From Siminovitchia terrae (GTDB taxonomy: Bacteria > Bacillota > Bacilli > Bacillales > Bacillaceae_C), in the NCBI RefSeq assembly GCF_003605405.2, contig NZ_QYTW02000003.1, positions 1-64,000 of the forward strand: a stretch of 64,000 nucleotides of DNA, read 5' to 3'. Positions 55,542 to 63,886 of this stretch are shown here, piece by piece. The position numbers were made by a program, and so were the translations under genes. The notes beneath the pieces were generated by a model that worked only from the letters and a program-made list of their open reading frames with translations, did no database searches and was not told the DNA's origin. Position 1 is the stretch's first letter. Each line of letters starts with the position of its first letter.

Positions 55542-55845
55542 TTTCTTTTTCAACGTCATCTATAATACATTGGATTACTTTACTTTCAGATTGCTCATTT
55601 CCTCCATAGCGTCAATATATAGAAAAATCTTCGAGTTTACTAAGAAGCTTTATTAACCAATATTTATGCATACTTCATTTTGCGATAATTTCCAATCATT
55701 TAAACTAACTCTTATGAAGTTAGTACTAATCCTTTTCTACCTTTACAAGAGCTTTTAAGTATTTCCCCGCCAGCACCATATTGGTACAAGTGCCTAAAGT
55801 GCAAGCTGTATCATTACTAACTCCAGTATAGATATTTCACTCCAA
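55542..55845. other. Intergenic stretch, no gene seen
   Basis: About 300 bases. A minus-strand frame near 55720-55815 reads as a short protein-like tail (NDTACTLGTCTNMVLAGKYL) without start or context, so it may be debris. Confidence 0.3.
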
Positions 55846-56730
55846 TTAACAATGTGATGTTAACGGGAACATAAAGTTGCCCTTCAGTAATGATTTTTTC
55901 GTTAAGACGAATAAAGCATCATCATCATTTGGCATAATGGTTGCTGTCATGCCCTCGATTGTAAAATCAGGTGTGAAATAAAATACCACTTTTTTCGTTG
56001 TTTCCTTCACAATGCTTGCTATTACAGCTTCAACATTTGGAGCATTTAACGAAATGATATCGAAAATATGCAGAGTATCTTCTTCTTCCTCCATTAGCAC
56101 AATCGTTTCTAAATCTTCCACATAGAAAATGGCTTCATGAAATACTACTGTGAAATAAAACATTAACAAACTTTCATTATGCTCAACATCTAAAATCATT
56201 GAGTTTACATGGCGATTTTTCGCAAATTTTTCAAGTAGTGCAAGATCATTTTTAATAGTAAGCTGCTTTATTTTCGCATCCATATTCATTTGAATTGAGC
56301 TTTTTGCGAGGTCAAAGCTAAACTCACTTTCATTTAGACGTGTAAAGCCAAACTTCGGGTAAAAATCCAATACAGTATCATTCGCAAAAAGATACATGAA
56401 ATCACAGGTATTTTCGTATTCTTTCATAATATGTTGCATTAATTGCTTAGCCAAACCTTGATTGCGGTAATTTTCATCTGTCATTACTGTACCAATTTGA
56501 ATCCCTTTATACATTTTACCATCAATAATTATTGACATTTTATTAATTGAAGCATTTGAAATAACCTTACCTTCATCAACAAATGAATATGATACATATT
56601 TGTCATTCCAATACCCTTTGTTGTACCAGCCTCGCAAATCTAATTTGAATGTTTTCATAGCTAAGGCATTAAAACTCTCCTTCAAGCTTTCATTATTACG
56701 ATAATCACTTACTAATTCATATTTTTCCAT
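55846..56730 (-). CDS. GNAT acetyltransferase, two-domain type
   Basis: 294 residues. The N-terminal GNAT fold carries GTVMTDENYRNQGLAKQLM (about 80-98), the acetyl-CoA loop, and FYPKFGFTRLNESEF near 122. The C-terminal half is variable. Substrate unknown. SD GGAGGGAATTTAA. The leader (56731-56979) has a hairpin AAAAAGACT/AGTCTTTTT with an inner ATGAG/CTCAT stem at 56797-56834, which could end transcription in either direction. Confidence 0.85.
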   Translation of the reverse strand: MEKYELVSDYRNNESLKESFNALAMKTFKLDLRGWYNKGYWNDKYVSYSFVDEGKVISNASINKMSIIIDGKMYKGIQIGTVMTDENYRNQGLAKQLMQHIMKEYENTCDFMYLFANDTVLDFYPKFGFTRLNESEFSFDLAKSSIQMNMDAKIKQLTIKNDLALLEKFAKNRHVNSMILDVEHNESLLMFYFTVVFHEAIFYVEDLETIVLMEEEEDTLHIFDIISLNAPNVEAVIASIVKETTKKVVFYFTPDFTIEGMTATIMPNDDDALFVLTKKSLLKGNFMFPLTSHC

Positions 56731-56796
56731 TTAAATTCCCTCCAATTTTTGTTTCAATCACTTTGGTTTTTGGGAATTACCACCTCCTAAAAACAG

Positions 56797-56834
56797 AAAA
56801 AGACTCCATGAGAATAAACTCATAAAGTCTTTTT
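56797..56834. terminator. Hairpin in the GNAT leader
   Basis: AAAAAGACT (56797-56805) pairs with AGTCTTTTT (56826-56834); inner ATGAG/CTCAT. T stretches are present on both strands. Confidence 0.55.
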
Positions 56835-56979
56835 AAACGCAAAAAAATAAAGTTAGCCCGCCCAAAGCTAGTGCCTGCCTTTAGTTGGGTTACATAAATT
56901 TATTTATCTGCTTATATGGATTAGACATTATATCACTTCTCTTAGTTATCGCAAAAGGGCATCACAAATAAACCTATAA

Positions 56980-57173
56980 ATCAAATGCGCCTTGGCGTAT
57001 TTGCGCCCAGATTTTATCGAGCTCCGCTCGATAAATCTCCTCTGAAAATCTGAGGCATCCGCCGGAGGCTTAACTTTATTCAGCCGGGGTTTCAACTCCC
57101 ACTGAATGGAATACCAATACGCATCCATCTCACCACTTACAGAAGTGGGAGAGTTCTGCTAAATGAAGTTAAA
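56980..57173 (+). repeat. R1 repeat copy
   Basis: Complete copy with one T lost (GGAGGCTTAACTTT). The right end reads AAATGAAGTTAAA. Confidence 0.93.
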
Positions 57174-57994
57174 TTATAGAATTGCCCTCCTATTAAATTC
57201 ATTGGAACTTAAATTGCAATAATAAGTTTTAGCATAAAAGTCTAATTTCCCTTCTGTTTTTAAGAATAAAGATATACTATCACCTTTTATATTTTTTGTC
57301 TACTTTTTATTTCGCGAATTTTTTTATTAATATAAATGTTCTATAAATCATCCGATACTCACCTTCTTCTTTTTAACATAAAACACCCCTTTGCCTAAAT
57401 CACAACCAAAGAGTGGACCAGTACAACTTTCTTGCAATGGGTAACAGTATATCTTTTTTGCTGCCATGGAGGGTGCCTTTATCATTATAATGTGCTATGT
57501 TTTCTTTACTTCTCAAACGTTTTCACTCTTTCTACAAATCCAAATTTATTCTAGGCCTTGACATTGTGTTAAGATCAACAAAGAAATGTTAAATTACAAA
57601 TGTATTTGACCATTCGGAATTATCAGTTCTAAAATTGGAATAAGGCTTAAAAAATAAAGGTTGGTACATATGAGCGATGTATCATATGTACCAACCGCGA
57701 ACGAGTTGCAAAATAGCATCTCAATTATTTTAATAGTGCATTCCGATTAACAGTATTGACATTTCGTATAACCAAAATTAAATTTTTATTTATTCCGACT
57801 CTTCTCTTTTCTCCATGAAAAAACACCTCCGAACTTTGGGTATATATCTCTATATACCCGTTCGAAGATGTTATATGTTGTCTCAAAATATTTGGTTAGC
57901 CCATCTCAATGAATTCAACAGAGATGTTTTTATTCTATTCTCATTCTATCGGGTCAGTTCACTTCTGTTATCTTGAAGTTTTATTAAGTCATTA
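57174..57994. other. 820-base region with two palindromes, no gene
   Basis: AT-rich. It holds a perfect 15-base inverted repeat GGTTGGTACATATGA/TCATATGTACCAACC (57659-57696) and a GGGTATATA/TATATACCC palindrome extended by CGAAC/GTTCG (57831-57865). Downstream of the latter, on the minus strand, GGAGGTGTTTTTTC precedes an ATG with only eight codons (MEKREESE). No larger ORF was found. Confidence 0.5.
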
Positions 57995-58519
57995 TTAGCC
58001 CTGTTGCCAGGTCCATTTCAGTGCTTGTTTTTCTAATTGTTGCACATATCCATCTTTTTCATCACAGTATCCTTCTATATCTTCTGGATGTCGTTGTGCA
58101 GCATTAACCTTAATTTCACCATATTCTCTTGCAATATCTGGATGGGCTCTTAAGTAATCCCTTACGCTTAAATGACGCTGAATTTCATACACGTTATCAA
58201 ATTGAAATGCATGGATTTGATGAGTGCGATAATAACCACCCTTTGCATAGTATCGTCTTCCTTTGATGCCTAGTTCTCCACGTGGCTCATACCCCATGGA
58301 ACGAAAGAGATTATCATACTGATCCAATGATTCAATTTTTTTAACGACTAGCAGAATATCAATGATTGGCTTTGCTTTTAGTCCTTTCACCGAAGTACTA
58401 CCAATATGAAGAACTGAAACAATTTCTTCCCCAAGTGACTTTTGAAGAGATTCTGCTTCTTTCTGAAAAAGCATCTCCCATTCTTCTTGGTACGGTACAA
58501 CATTGATTTGCATTGACAT
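57995..58519 (-). CDS. GrpB family (UPF0157) protein
   Basis: 174 residues, nucleotidyltransferase-like fold. The family signature is clear: SVLHIGSTSVKGLKAKPIIDIL (about 35-56), then YYRTHQIHAFQ near 100 and FRDYLRAHP-like RDYLRAHPDIAREYGEIK near 125. Function is not established; members resemble kanamycin nucleotidyltransferase-type enzymes. SD AAGGAGCGTTTTT. Monocistronic. Confidence 0.9.
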   Translation of the reverse strand: MSMQINVVPYQEEWEMLFQKEAESLQKSLGEEIVSVLHIGSTSVKGLKAKPIIDILLVVKKIESLDQYDNLFRSMGYEPRGELGIKGRRYYAKGGYYRTHQIHAFQFDNVYEIQRHLSVRDYLRAHPDIAREYGEIKVNAAQRHPEDIEGYCDEKDGYVQQLEKQALKWTWQQG

Positions 58520-58584
58520 AAAAACGCTCCTTAAAATTTACTTCCAACTCATCTGAGCGTCCCATAAATGTAACATAAAATCCC

Positions 58585-58716
58585 TTACACGACAATATTT
58601 ACAATATTTGAATCCGGTTTTTCAATGAACCGTACCTCAACTGCTCCCGAATCAAACATATAATATTCAAAATATTCCCGAAAATAATCAGGTAAATCTG
58701 GAGGGTTAAAAAGCTG
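58585..58716 (-). pseudogene. In-frame coding tail after the TAG at 58717
   Basis: Directly beyond the stop of the next gene, the same frame stays open for 43 codons (NPPDLPDYFREYFEYYMFD, then GAVEVRFIEKPDSN, ending NIVV). It reads like the end of a real acidic protein. Either the TAG is a mutation that split a longer gene, or this is an unrelated remnant. Confidence 0.3.
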
Positions 58717-59025
58717 CTACTTTTTCGATGCGGCTTTTTCTTCCTTAAAATATATATCTATTGCAACTTCTGCAACCGTCCTATATAGTTCATCAATCTC
58801 TTCCTGGGTCGGTTCCCTTTTGGGAACATGAAGCTTTACTAGTCCATGTTTCCCCTGAATTTGAATGATGTCATATTCCTCCATAACTTTTTCTTCCTGT
58901 GCTCGATCTATTCCGGTTTCTCGAAACGAACCAGTATCTTTAAGAAGTGGCTTACTATTTATTAATTTTTCTTTTGAGTCATGTGTCATTTTGATATCCT
59001 CAACCATCAAAACATCAGCCAGCAT
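58717..59025 (-). CDS. Small charged protein of unknown function
   Basis: 102 residues from an ATG with AAGGAAGTG upstream; a second in-frame ATG at 58989 with GAGGATATC is an equal candidate (90 residues). Soluble, strongly charged; the central KHGLVKLHVPKREPTQEEID and the helix ELYRTVAEVAIDIYFKEEK suggest a regulator or phage accessory protein. Not recognised. The frame continues past its stop (see the neighbouring entry). Confidence 0.5.
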   Translation of the reverse strand: MLADVLMVEDIKMTHDSKEKLINSKPLLKDTGSFRETGIDRAQEEKVMEEYDIIQIQGKHGLVKLHVPKREPTQEEIDELYRTVAEVAIDIYFKEEKAASKK

Positions 59026-59180
59026 GAGTACGTCACTTCCTTTTCCTGATGTTCAACCGAACGCATTATGAGTATATGAATGAATAATTTGTCCACATTA
59101 CCTCTGAACAACTTCTATTTCTTCGGATAGTTCGGCTTCTCTTTCGGACATCACACAAAAGAACGCTAATTCTCCACAAG

Positions 59181-59211
59181 AAAAGGACTCCCGTTGTTAA
59201 GGAGTCCTTTT
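59181..59211. terminator. Hairpin terminator
   Basis: AAAAGGACTCC/GGAGTCCTTTT stem with T-rich flanks on both strands. Confidence 0.75.
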
Positions 59212-59257
59212 CGTTCCATCTCAATTTCTGCGTTTCTAGCTGCTTTTTTCTCTGTAT

Positions 59258-59453
59258 ATCAAATGCGCTTCGGCGTATTTGCGCCCAGATTTTATCGAGC
59301 TACGCTCGATAAATTTCCTCTGAAAATCTGTGGCATCCGCCGGAGTCTTTAACTTTATTCAGCCAGGGTTTGGCCCCCCCACTGAATGGAATACCGATAT
59401 GCATTCATCTCACCACTTACAGAAGTGGGAGACTTCTGCTGAATGAAGTTAAA
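59258..59453 (+). repeat. R1 repeat copy
   Basis: Complete copy with minor changes (GCGCTTCGGCG, GAGCTACGCTC, GGAGTCTTT). Confidence 0.92.
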
Positions 59454-59509
59454 TCCTATAATTTGAAAGCCAAGGATGATGTCTTTATTCAGCAATAACC
59501 TTTAACGGT

Positions 59510-59716
59510 TCATACCACCTTTTGAGAAACTGCCCCATCCCTGTTCCACAAGCCTGTCGTCAAGTTCATCGAACCCAGTCTCAACTCCTCCTCAGCAAGT
59601 AATTGGGGAGGGACCGTAATCGTGGTTATAGCGCATGTTTCAATGACCAAACTCCGCCTAGCTTGAATATCCCCATTTTCATTACAATTCAAGTAAACAC
59701 TCGGCTTACTTATCAC
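59510..59716 (-). CDS. Small ORF coupled to thiD, unknown
   Basis: 68 residues from a GTG that overlaps the thiD stop (GTGA). The start is VISKPSVYLNCNENGD and the body contains ITTITVPPQLLAEEELRL. It has no own SD, so it would be translated by coupling. The amino-acid mix is protein-like, but I know no family. It may be a frayed downstream gene of the thi unit. Confidence 0.35.
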   Translation of the reverse strand: MISKPSVYLNCNENGDIQARRSLVIETCAITTITVPPQLLAEEELRLGSMNLTTGLWNRDGAVSQKVV

Positions 59717-60510
59717 TTTAGTCCACTTTGGTAAAGCTCATAAAAATGATGAGTAGGGCCGTTGCCCTTTCCAATTGATAAGGAATGCTGAATTGCGGTT
59801 GTGATATATTCCTTCGCTCTATGTACCGCTTCCTGTACATCACATCCCAAAGCGAGATTGGATGCAATAGCGGATGAATAGGTGCAGCCCGTGCCATGCG
59901 TATTTTTTGTATTAATTCTCTGTGCGTCGAACGAATAATATTGATCTCCGTCGAACAATATATCCAGTGCGTTTCCTGTGGCATGACCACCTTTTACAAG
60001 GACATTTTTACAGCCCATTTTATAAATCGCTTTTGCAGATCGTTTCATGTCTTCAATGTTATTAATTTCTATACCTGTGATCTTCTCCGCTTCAGGTATA
60101 TTTGGGGTAACAAGGTCGGCTAACGGAATAACAGTTTTGATTAGAGTGTCTATTGCATCAGGATTCATAAGTGGACAACCGTTTTTCGCATACATAACTG
60201 GATCTATAACAATATTGGAGGGAGCATATTGTTCCATCCTTCCTGCAACAGATGTCATGCATTCAGGCTGTGATAGCATACCAACTTTCACTGCGTCCAC
60301 ATCTATATCTTCAAAAACTGCATCGATTTGTTTTTCAATCATATCAGGGCTTACATCTTGAATATCAATAACCCGACTCGTATTTTCAGCTACTACCGAA
60401 ACAATAGCGCTCATTCCAAAAACTCCATGAGCTGAGAAGGTTTTTAAGTCTGCTTGAATTCCAGCACCACCGCTGCAATCTGAACCAGCAATACTTAATA
60501 CTTTTTTCAT
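59713..60510 (-). CDS. thiD: Hydroxymethylpyrimidine/phosphomethylpyrimidine kinase
   Basis: 265 residues, ribokinase-like fold. Phosphorylates HMP and HMP-P for thiamin synthesis. SIAGSDCSGGAGIQADLKTF (about 5-24) is the ThiD substrate site, DAVKVGML near 75, DPVMYAKNG near 106, and NTHGTGCTYSSAIA near 208 with the catalytic Asp position replaced in the usual GTGC context. A TPP riboswitch upstream supports ThiD over pyridoxal kinase. The start is MKKVLSIAG behind GGGGATTTTAGGT; a longer frame adds five residues. Confidence 0.93.
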   Translation of the reverse strand: MKKVLSIAGSDCSGGAGIQADLKTFSAHGVFGMSAIVSVVAENTSRVIDIQDVSPDMIEKQIDAVFEDIDVDAVKVGMLSQPECMTSVAGRMEQYAPSNIVIDPVMYAKNGCPLMNPDAIDTLIKTVIPLADLVTPNIPEAEKITGIEINNIEDMKRSAKAIYKMGCKNVLVKGGHATGNALDILFDGDQYYSFDAQRINTKNTHGTGCTYSSAIASNLALGCDVQEAVHRAKEYITTAIQHSLSIGKGNGPTHHFYELYQSGLK

Positions 60511-60585
60511 ACCTAAAATCCCCATTCTGCTCTAATATTTTTCAATCAACATATGAAATTCTTTATTCCTTTTTTATATTAAAAA

Positions 60586-60704
60586 ACCCTTGTCCTGGGA
60601 CAAGGGTAAACAACACTATCAAATGTTATTTGCTCCCTACGTCAGTATTAACTAACAGGTTCAAAGGGTCAGGTTTTAACCTTCTCAACTAATAGTCCCC
60701 CTGC
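60586..60704 (-). promoter_or_regulatory. TPP (thi-box) riboswitch and terminator
   Basis: On the minus strand the aptamer has GGGGGACTATTAG, TTGAGA, CCTGACCCTTTGAACCTG and ACTGACGTAGGGAGC, matching the THI element core. It is followed by terminator ACCCTTGTCC/GGACAAGGGT (60586-60607) with six T residues. TPP binding should shut off thiD. Confidence 0.92.
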
Positions 60705-60728
60705 AAAAATTACTATATTTTTTCAATT

Positions 60729-61967
60729 TTAATGTTGTGAAATAATGACTAATTTCGGAACATCACTTTCCTCTGAATCAGATGGTGTATTTTGTGTAGC
60801 TCCTTCTCCTTCAATACTCTCGACTTCTGTAACTTCTGTTTTATTTTCTGATACTGGGACTAATTTCGGAACATCACTTTCTTCTGAAACAGATAGTGTT
60901 TCTGTAGGTCCTCCTACTTCTATACTTCCAACTTCTGTTTTATTTTCTTTTGCTGGGACTAACTCAGCAACCTTATCTTCTTCTGAAACAGATGGTGTAT
61001 TTTGTTGGGCTAATACAGCTCCTCCTACTCCAATACTTCCGAGGCCCAATAATGCAAAAGTGGATAAAGCCATAACAGATTTACTCATTTTTTTAACATG
61101 TAACATTTTGATCAATCTCCTTTTTAAATTCAGTTGTTCAGTTGAAAAAAACACTCCTAGAAAATAAGAATCAGGGTGCAGGTTTGCACGTTCAATCATA
61201 TTTAATATTGTTTCGCCGTATTTCTTTCTTTCAGTTTGTGACATCTCCATTACTACATCTTCATCACAAGAAAGCTCACTCCACAGATGCACCTCTTTTT
61301 GTAATAAATAAACAAATGGATTGTACCAATGCACAATACTAGCGATTAATACGGCTCTTCTTATCCATAAATCTTTTTTCTTAAAGTGAATCAATTCGTG
61401 CTTAATAATCATATCTAATTCATCATTGGGAATCTTATATATCGGCAACACGATAATAGGTTTGAATATCCCAATAAAAACTGGACTCATATTACAATTA
61501 CAATACGCAATTTCTATAGCAGTTGAGAGATTCATACGATTCACATTTTTATTAAACAGTTTCCGTACTTCACTTTCTTCCGACAGTATAAAACAAGACG
61601 CTTTCATCTTCTTCATAAACCTCTGATACGAGAAAAAAGCCCAAACACTTGTGACGATTACTCCTGTAATCCAAACCGCAAATAAAACTTGGACGAACGT
61701 CAATGGTAACGATAGTGTGTTCTGATGTATTACAGACTGACTCCCAAAAGAAATATCAGGGTTTTCTTTTCTGAAAATAGAAAGGAATTCAGTAGTAAAA
61801 AATATTGGAACCAGAAAAAAGAAAAGAGACATTTTTCTACTCCAATAACTCCATTTTGCAGACAATGACTCCTTTGTAACATACGTGATCAAAAAGGAAA
61901 GTAATAAAACAACACTTCCCGCAACTGTCAATGAAACCAATATCCTTAGCCACTCATTCATCATCAC
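60729..61967 (-). CDS. blaR1: BlaR1-type M56 metallopeptidase with repeated tail
   Basis: 412 residues. Four membrane segments (about 8-30, 44-60, 95-118 and 292-315) and the zinc site HELIHFKKKD (about 190-199) on a cytosolic loop. The C-terminal ~95 residues outside the last helix are not a penicillin-binding domain but about three imperfect 33-residue units (SVSEEDKVAELVPAKENKTE and two relatives). It probably senses something else and cleaves the BlaI-type repressor encoded three bases upstream. No beta-lactamase gene is near. Confidence 0.85.
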   Translation of the reverse strand: MMMNEWLRILVSLTVAGSVVLLLSFLITYVTKESLSAKWSYWSRKMSLFFFLVPIFFTTEFLSIFRKENPDISFGSQSVIHQNTLSLPLTFVQVLFAVWITGVIVTSVWAFFSYQRFMKKMKASCFILSEESEVRKLFNKNVNRMNLSTAIEIAYCNCNMSPVFIGIFKPIIVLPIYKIPNDELDMIIKHELIHFKKKDLWIRRAVLIASIVHWYNPFVYLLQKEVHLWSELSCDEDVVMEMSQTERKKYGETILNMIERANLHPDSYFLGVFFSTEQLNLKRRLIKMLHVKKMSKSVMALSTFALLGLGSIGVGGAVLAQQNTPSVSEEDKVAELVPAKENKTEVGSIEVGGPTETLSVSEESDVPKLVPVSENKTEVTEVESIEGEGATQNTPSDSEESDVPKLVIISQH

Positions 61968-61969
61968 AC

Positions 61970-62341
61970 CTACTTATCTGAAAACCATTTTTTGAGTTCC
62001 TCCATTTCATCTGGAGGAACTTTTTCGTCATATAATGATGCTAAAAAGTTCCTGACCGACCCTTTATACATCCTATCTAATACGCTTTGGGCTTCTCTCT
62101 TTCTATACTCTTTTATTGAAAGAAGTGGGATGTACACATTTGACCTACCATCTTTTTTTACATCCAGCATCCCCTTGTCCACCAACCTTGTCAAAAACGT
62201 GGTAAGGGTTTGGGATTTCCATCGTTTCCCTTTTTCACGATTAAAGAAGTCTAATAATTCTGTTGATCTGAACGATCGATTTTGTTCCCATATTACATTC
62301 ATCAACTCCTCTTCGGTTTCAGACAACTTATAAAAATTCAC
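61970..62341 (-). CDS. blaI: BlaI/MecI family transcriptional repressor
   Basis: 123 residues. Winged helix with SETEEELMNVIWEQ, the recognition stretch KSQTLTTFLTRLVDKGML (about 42-59) and the GRSNVYIP wing; the C-terminal helices form the dimer. The start was set at GTG (NFYKLSETEE...) behind AAAGGGGTGAAAGAG; a GTG three codons earlier is too close to the SD. Two perfect operators precede it. First gene of a blaI-blaR1 unit. Confidence 0.9.
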   Translation of the reverse strand: MNFYKLSETEEELMNVIWEQNRSFRSTELLDFFNREKGKRWKSQTLTTFLTRLVDKGMLDVKKDGRSNVYIPLLSIKEYRKREAQSVLDRMYKGSVRNFLASLYDEKVPPDEMEELKKWFSDK

Positions 62342-62363
62342 CTCTTTCACCCCTTTGAAATTT

Positions 62364-62417
62364 ATACTACATAACTGTAGTATTTAAACAGTACTACACG
62401 TCTGTAGTATATGTCAA
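62364..62417 (-). promoter_or_regulatory. blaI promoter with two BlaI-type operators
   Basis: ATACTACA-TAAC-TGTAGTAT (62364-62383) and TACTACA-CGTC-TGTAGTA (62392-62409), centres 27 bases apart. The promoter TTGACA (62412-62417) and a -10 TACTGT overlap the second operator on the minus strand. This agrees with the TACA-N4-TGTA BlaI/MecI pattern. Confidence 0.85.
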
Positions 62418-62448
62418 TAAAAAATCGGCTGTTGGTTTGTAAAATGTT

Positions 62449-62642
62449 ATCAAATATGCCTTGGCGTATTTGCGCCCAGATTTTATTGAGCTCCGCCCGA
62501 TAAATTTCCTCTAAAAATCTGTGGCATCCGCTGGAGGCTTTAACTTTATTCAGCCGGGGTTTGAACCCCCACTGAATGGAATACCAATATGCATTCATCT
62601 CACCACTTGCAGAACTGGGAGACTTCTGCTGAATGAAGTTAA
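62449..62642 (+). repeat. R1 repeat copy
   Basis: Complete copy (ATCAAATATG, GCCCGATAAA), directly upstream of the blaI promoter. Confidence 0.93.
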
Positions 62643-62773
62643 AATCCATTACTTCTTTTAATTAATTTTTAGGGAATATCCCCTAAGTCAATAATAGGAC
62701 ACCAGATAAAACTACTATCCGGAAACAAAACTAAATAGAATATGTAGCAAAACAAATAAAGGAATGATTGGAA

Positions 62774-63520
62774 ATGAAGAGGCCATTAAATCCTGAGGAT
62801 CTGTTTGAATTAAAAATCGTCAGTGATCCACAAATTTCCCCTAATGGGAAGAGCATTGTCTATGTCGAAACAAGGATGGATCCTGTTACCAATAAATATT
62901 GCAGCCGCATCTGGATCGTTTCCACTTGCGGAGAAACCGAACCGCAACAATTTACATCCGGTCCTTGTCTAGATTTTGCTCCCCGTTGGTCCCCAGACGG
63001 CAAATGGCTAGCTTTCGTATCCACAAGGCGGGGGCATCCTCAACTTTGGATCATGCCCAGTACATGTGGCGAGGCCGAACCTCTCACTAATATTCGGTAT
63101 ATAGGTGGCATTCCTGTGCGGTCTCCAGATAGCCGAACCATCGCTTGTGTCGTTCATGTTAGCGCGGAAGGCCCGGAAGAGGACCAGGGTCGAAAAAAAA
63201 ACGCCAATACAACGTTTTCAGAAGATGTGATCGTCATTGATCGTCTTGAGTATAATTTGGACACCACTGGTTATTTAGTCGGGAAACATTGGCATCTTTT
63301 CACTATCCCTGTCGTAGGTCCTGATCGCGGTAAATTCCAGCAACTCACGTTTGGTGACTACAACTACTCTTCCCCGCCATGGTCTCCCGATGGACTATAC
63401 ATCGCTTTAGCTGGAAACAGGACACCAGAACGTTTAGACCTTGCTTTGGTCAATGATATTTGGGTGATTCCTGCTAAAGAGGGAGAAACTCACCGGTTAA
63501 CTCGCGATATATTCATCTGA
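62774..63520 (+). pseudogene. S9 family peptidase, N-terminal part only
   Basis: 248 codons from an ATG after AAAGGAATG (a TTG two codons upstream is the alternative). MKRPLNPEDLFELKIVSDPQ then IVYVETRMD is the start of acylaminoacyl/dipeptidyl-peptidase-type S9 proteins, followed by WD-like blades (RWSPDGKWLAFVSTR, PWSPDGLYIALAG). The full family is about 650 residues; here the frame stops at HRLTRDIFI and the alpha/beta-hydrolase catalytic domain is absent. Beyond it the sequence belongs to another reading on the minus strand, so it was cut by rearrangement. Confidence 0.7.
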
Positions 63521-63604
63521 ATAGGAACTAGAAGCAAGTTTATTTAAAGATTTTTCTTTAAACCCATAAGTTTCTCCCCAATATTTCAACTTCGATTCAG
63601 CCAT
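63497..63604 (-). pseudogene. Coding remnant at the S9 junction
   Basis: TTAAGGAACATATT precedes an ATG giving 35 codons (MAESKLKYWGETYGFKEKSL...), which run into the end of the S9 fragment on the opposite strand. It looks like the start of a gene that was joined to the peptidase fragment. Not recognised. Confidence 0.28.
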
Positions 63605-63692
63605 AATATGTTCCTTAAATGCATCTTATAGACTTTTATCACGGTCCACTTTGCAAAGAAGATGATGGGCATCCTCTGATAGAAATTCATCA

Positions 63693-63886
63693 ATCAAATG
63701 CGCCTTGGCGTATTTGCGCCCAGATTTTATCGAGCTTCGCTCGATAAATTTCCTCTGAAAATCTGTGGCATCCGCCGGAGGCTTTAACTTTATTCAGTCG
63801 GGGTTTGAACCCCCACTGATGGAATACCAATATGCATTCATCTCACCACTTATAGAAGTGGGAGAGTTCTGCTGAATGAAGTTAAA
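63693..63886 (+). repeat. R1 repeat copy
   Basis: Complete copy with a GAGCTTCGCTC loop and CCACTGATGG near the middle. Confidence 0.93.

Noticed and set aside
59713-60510. Pyridoxal kinase (PdxK) name for the ribokinase-fold gene
   Set aside because: The upstream TPP riboswitch and the SIAGSDCSGGAGIQADLK start fit ThiD better.
1201-63886. R1 copies as a CRISPR array
   Set aside because: Units are about 195 bp, spaced irregularly by hundreds to thousands of bases, with genes between them and no cas genes.
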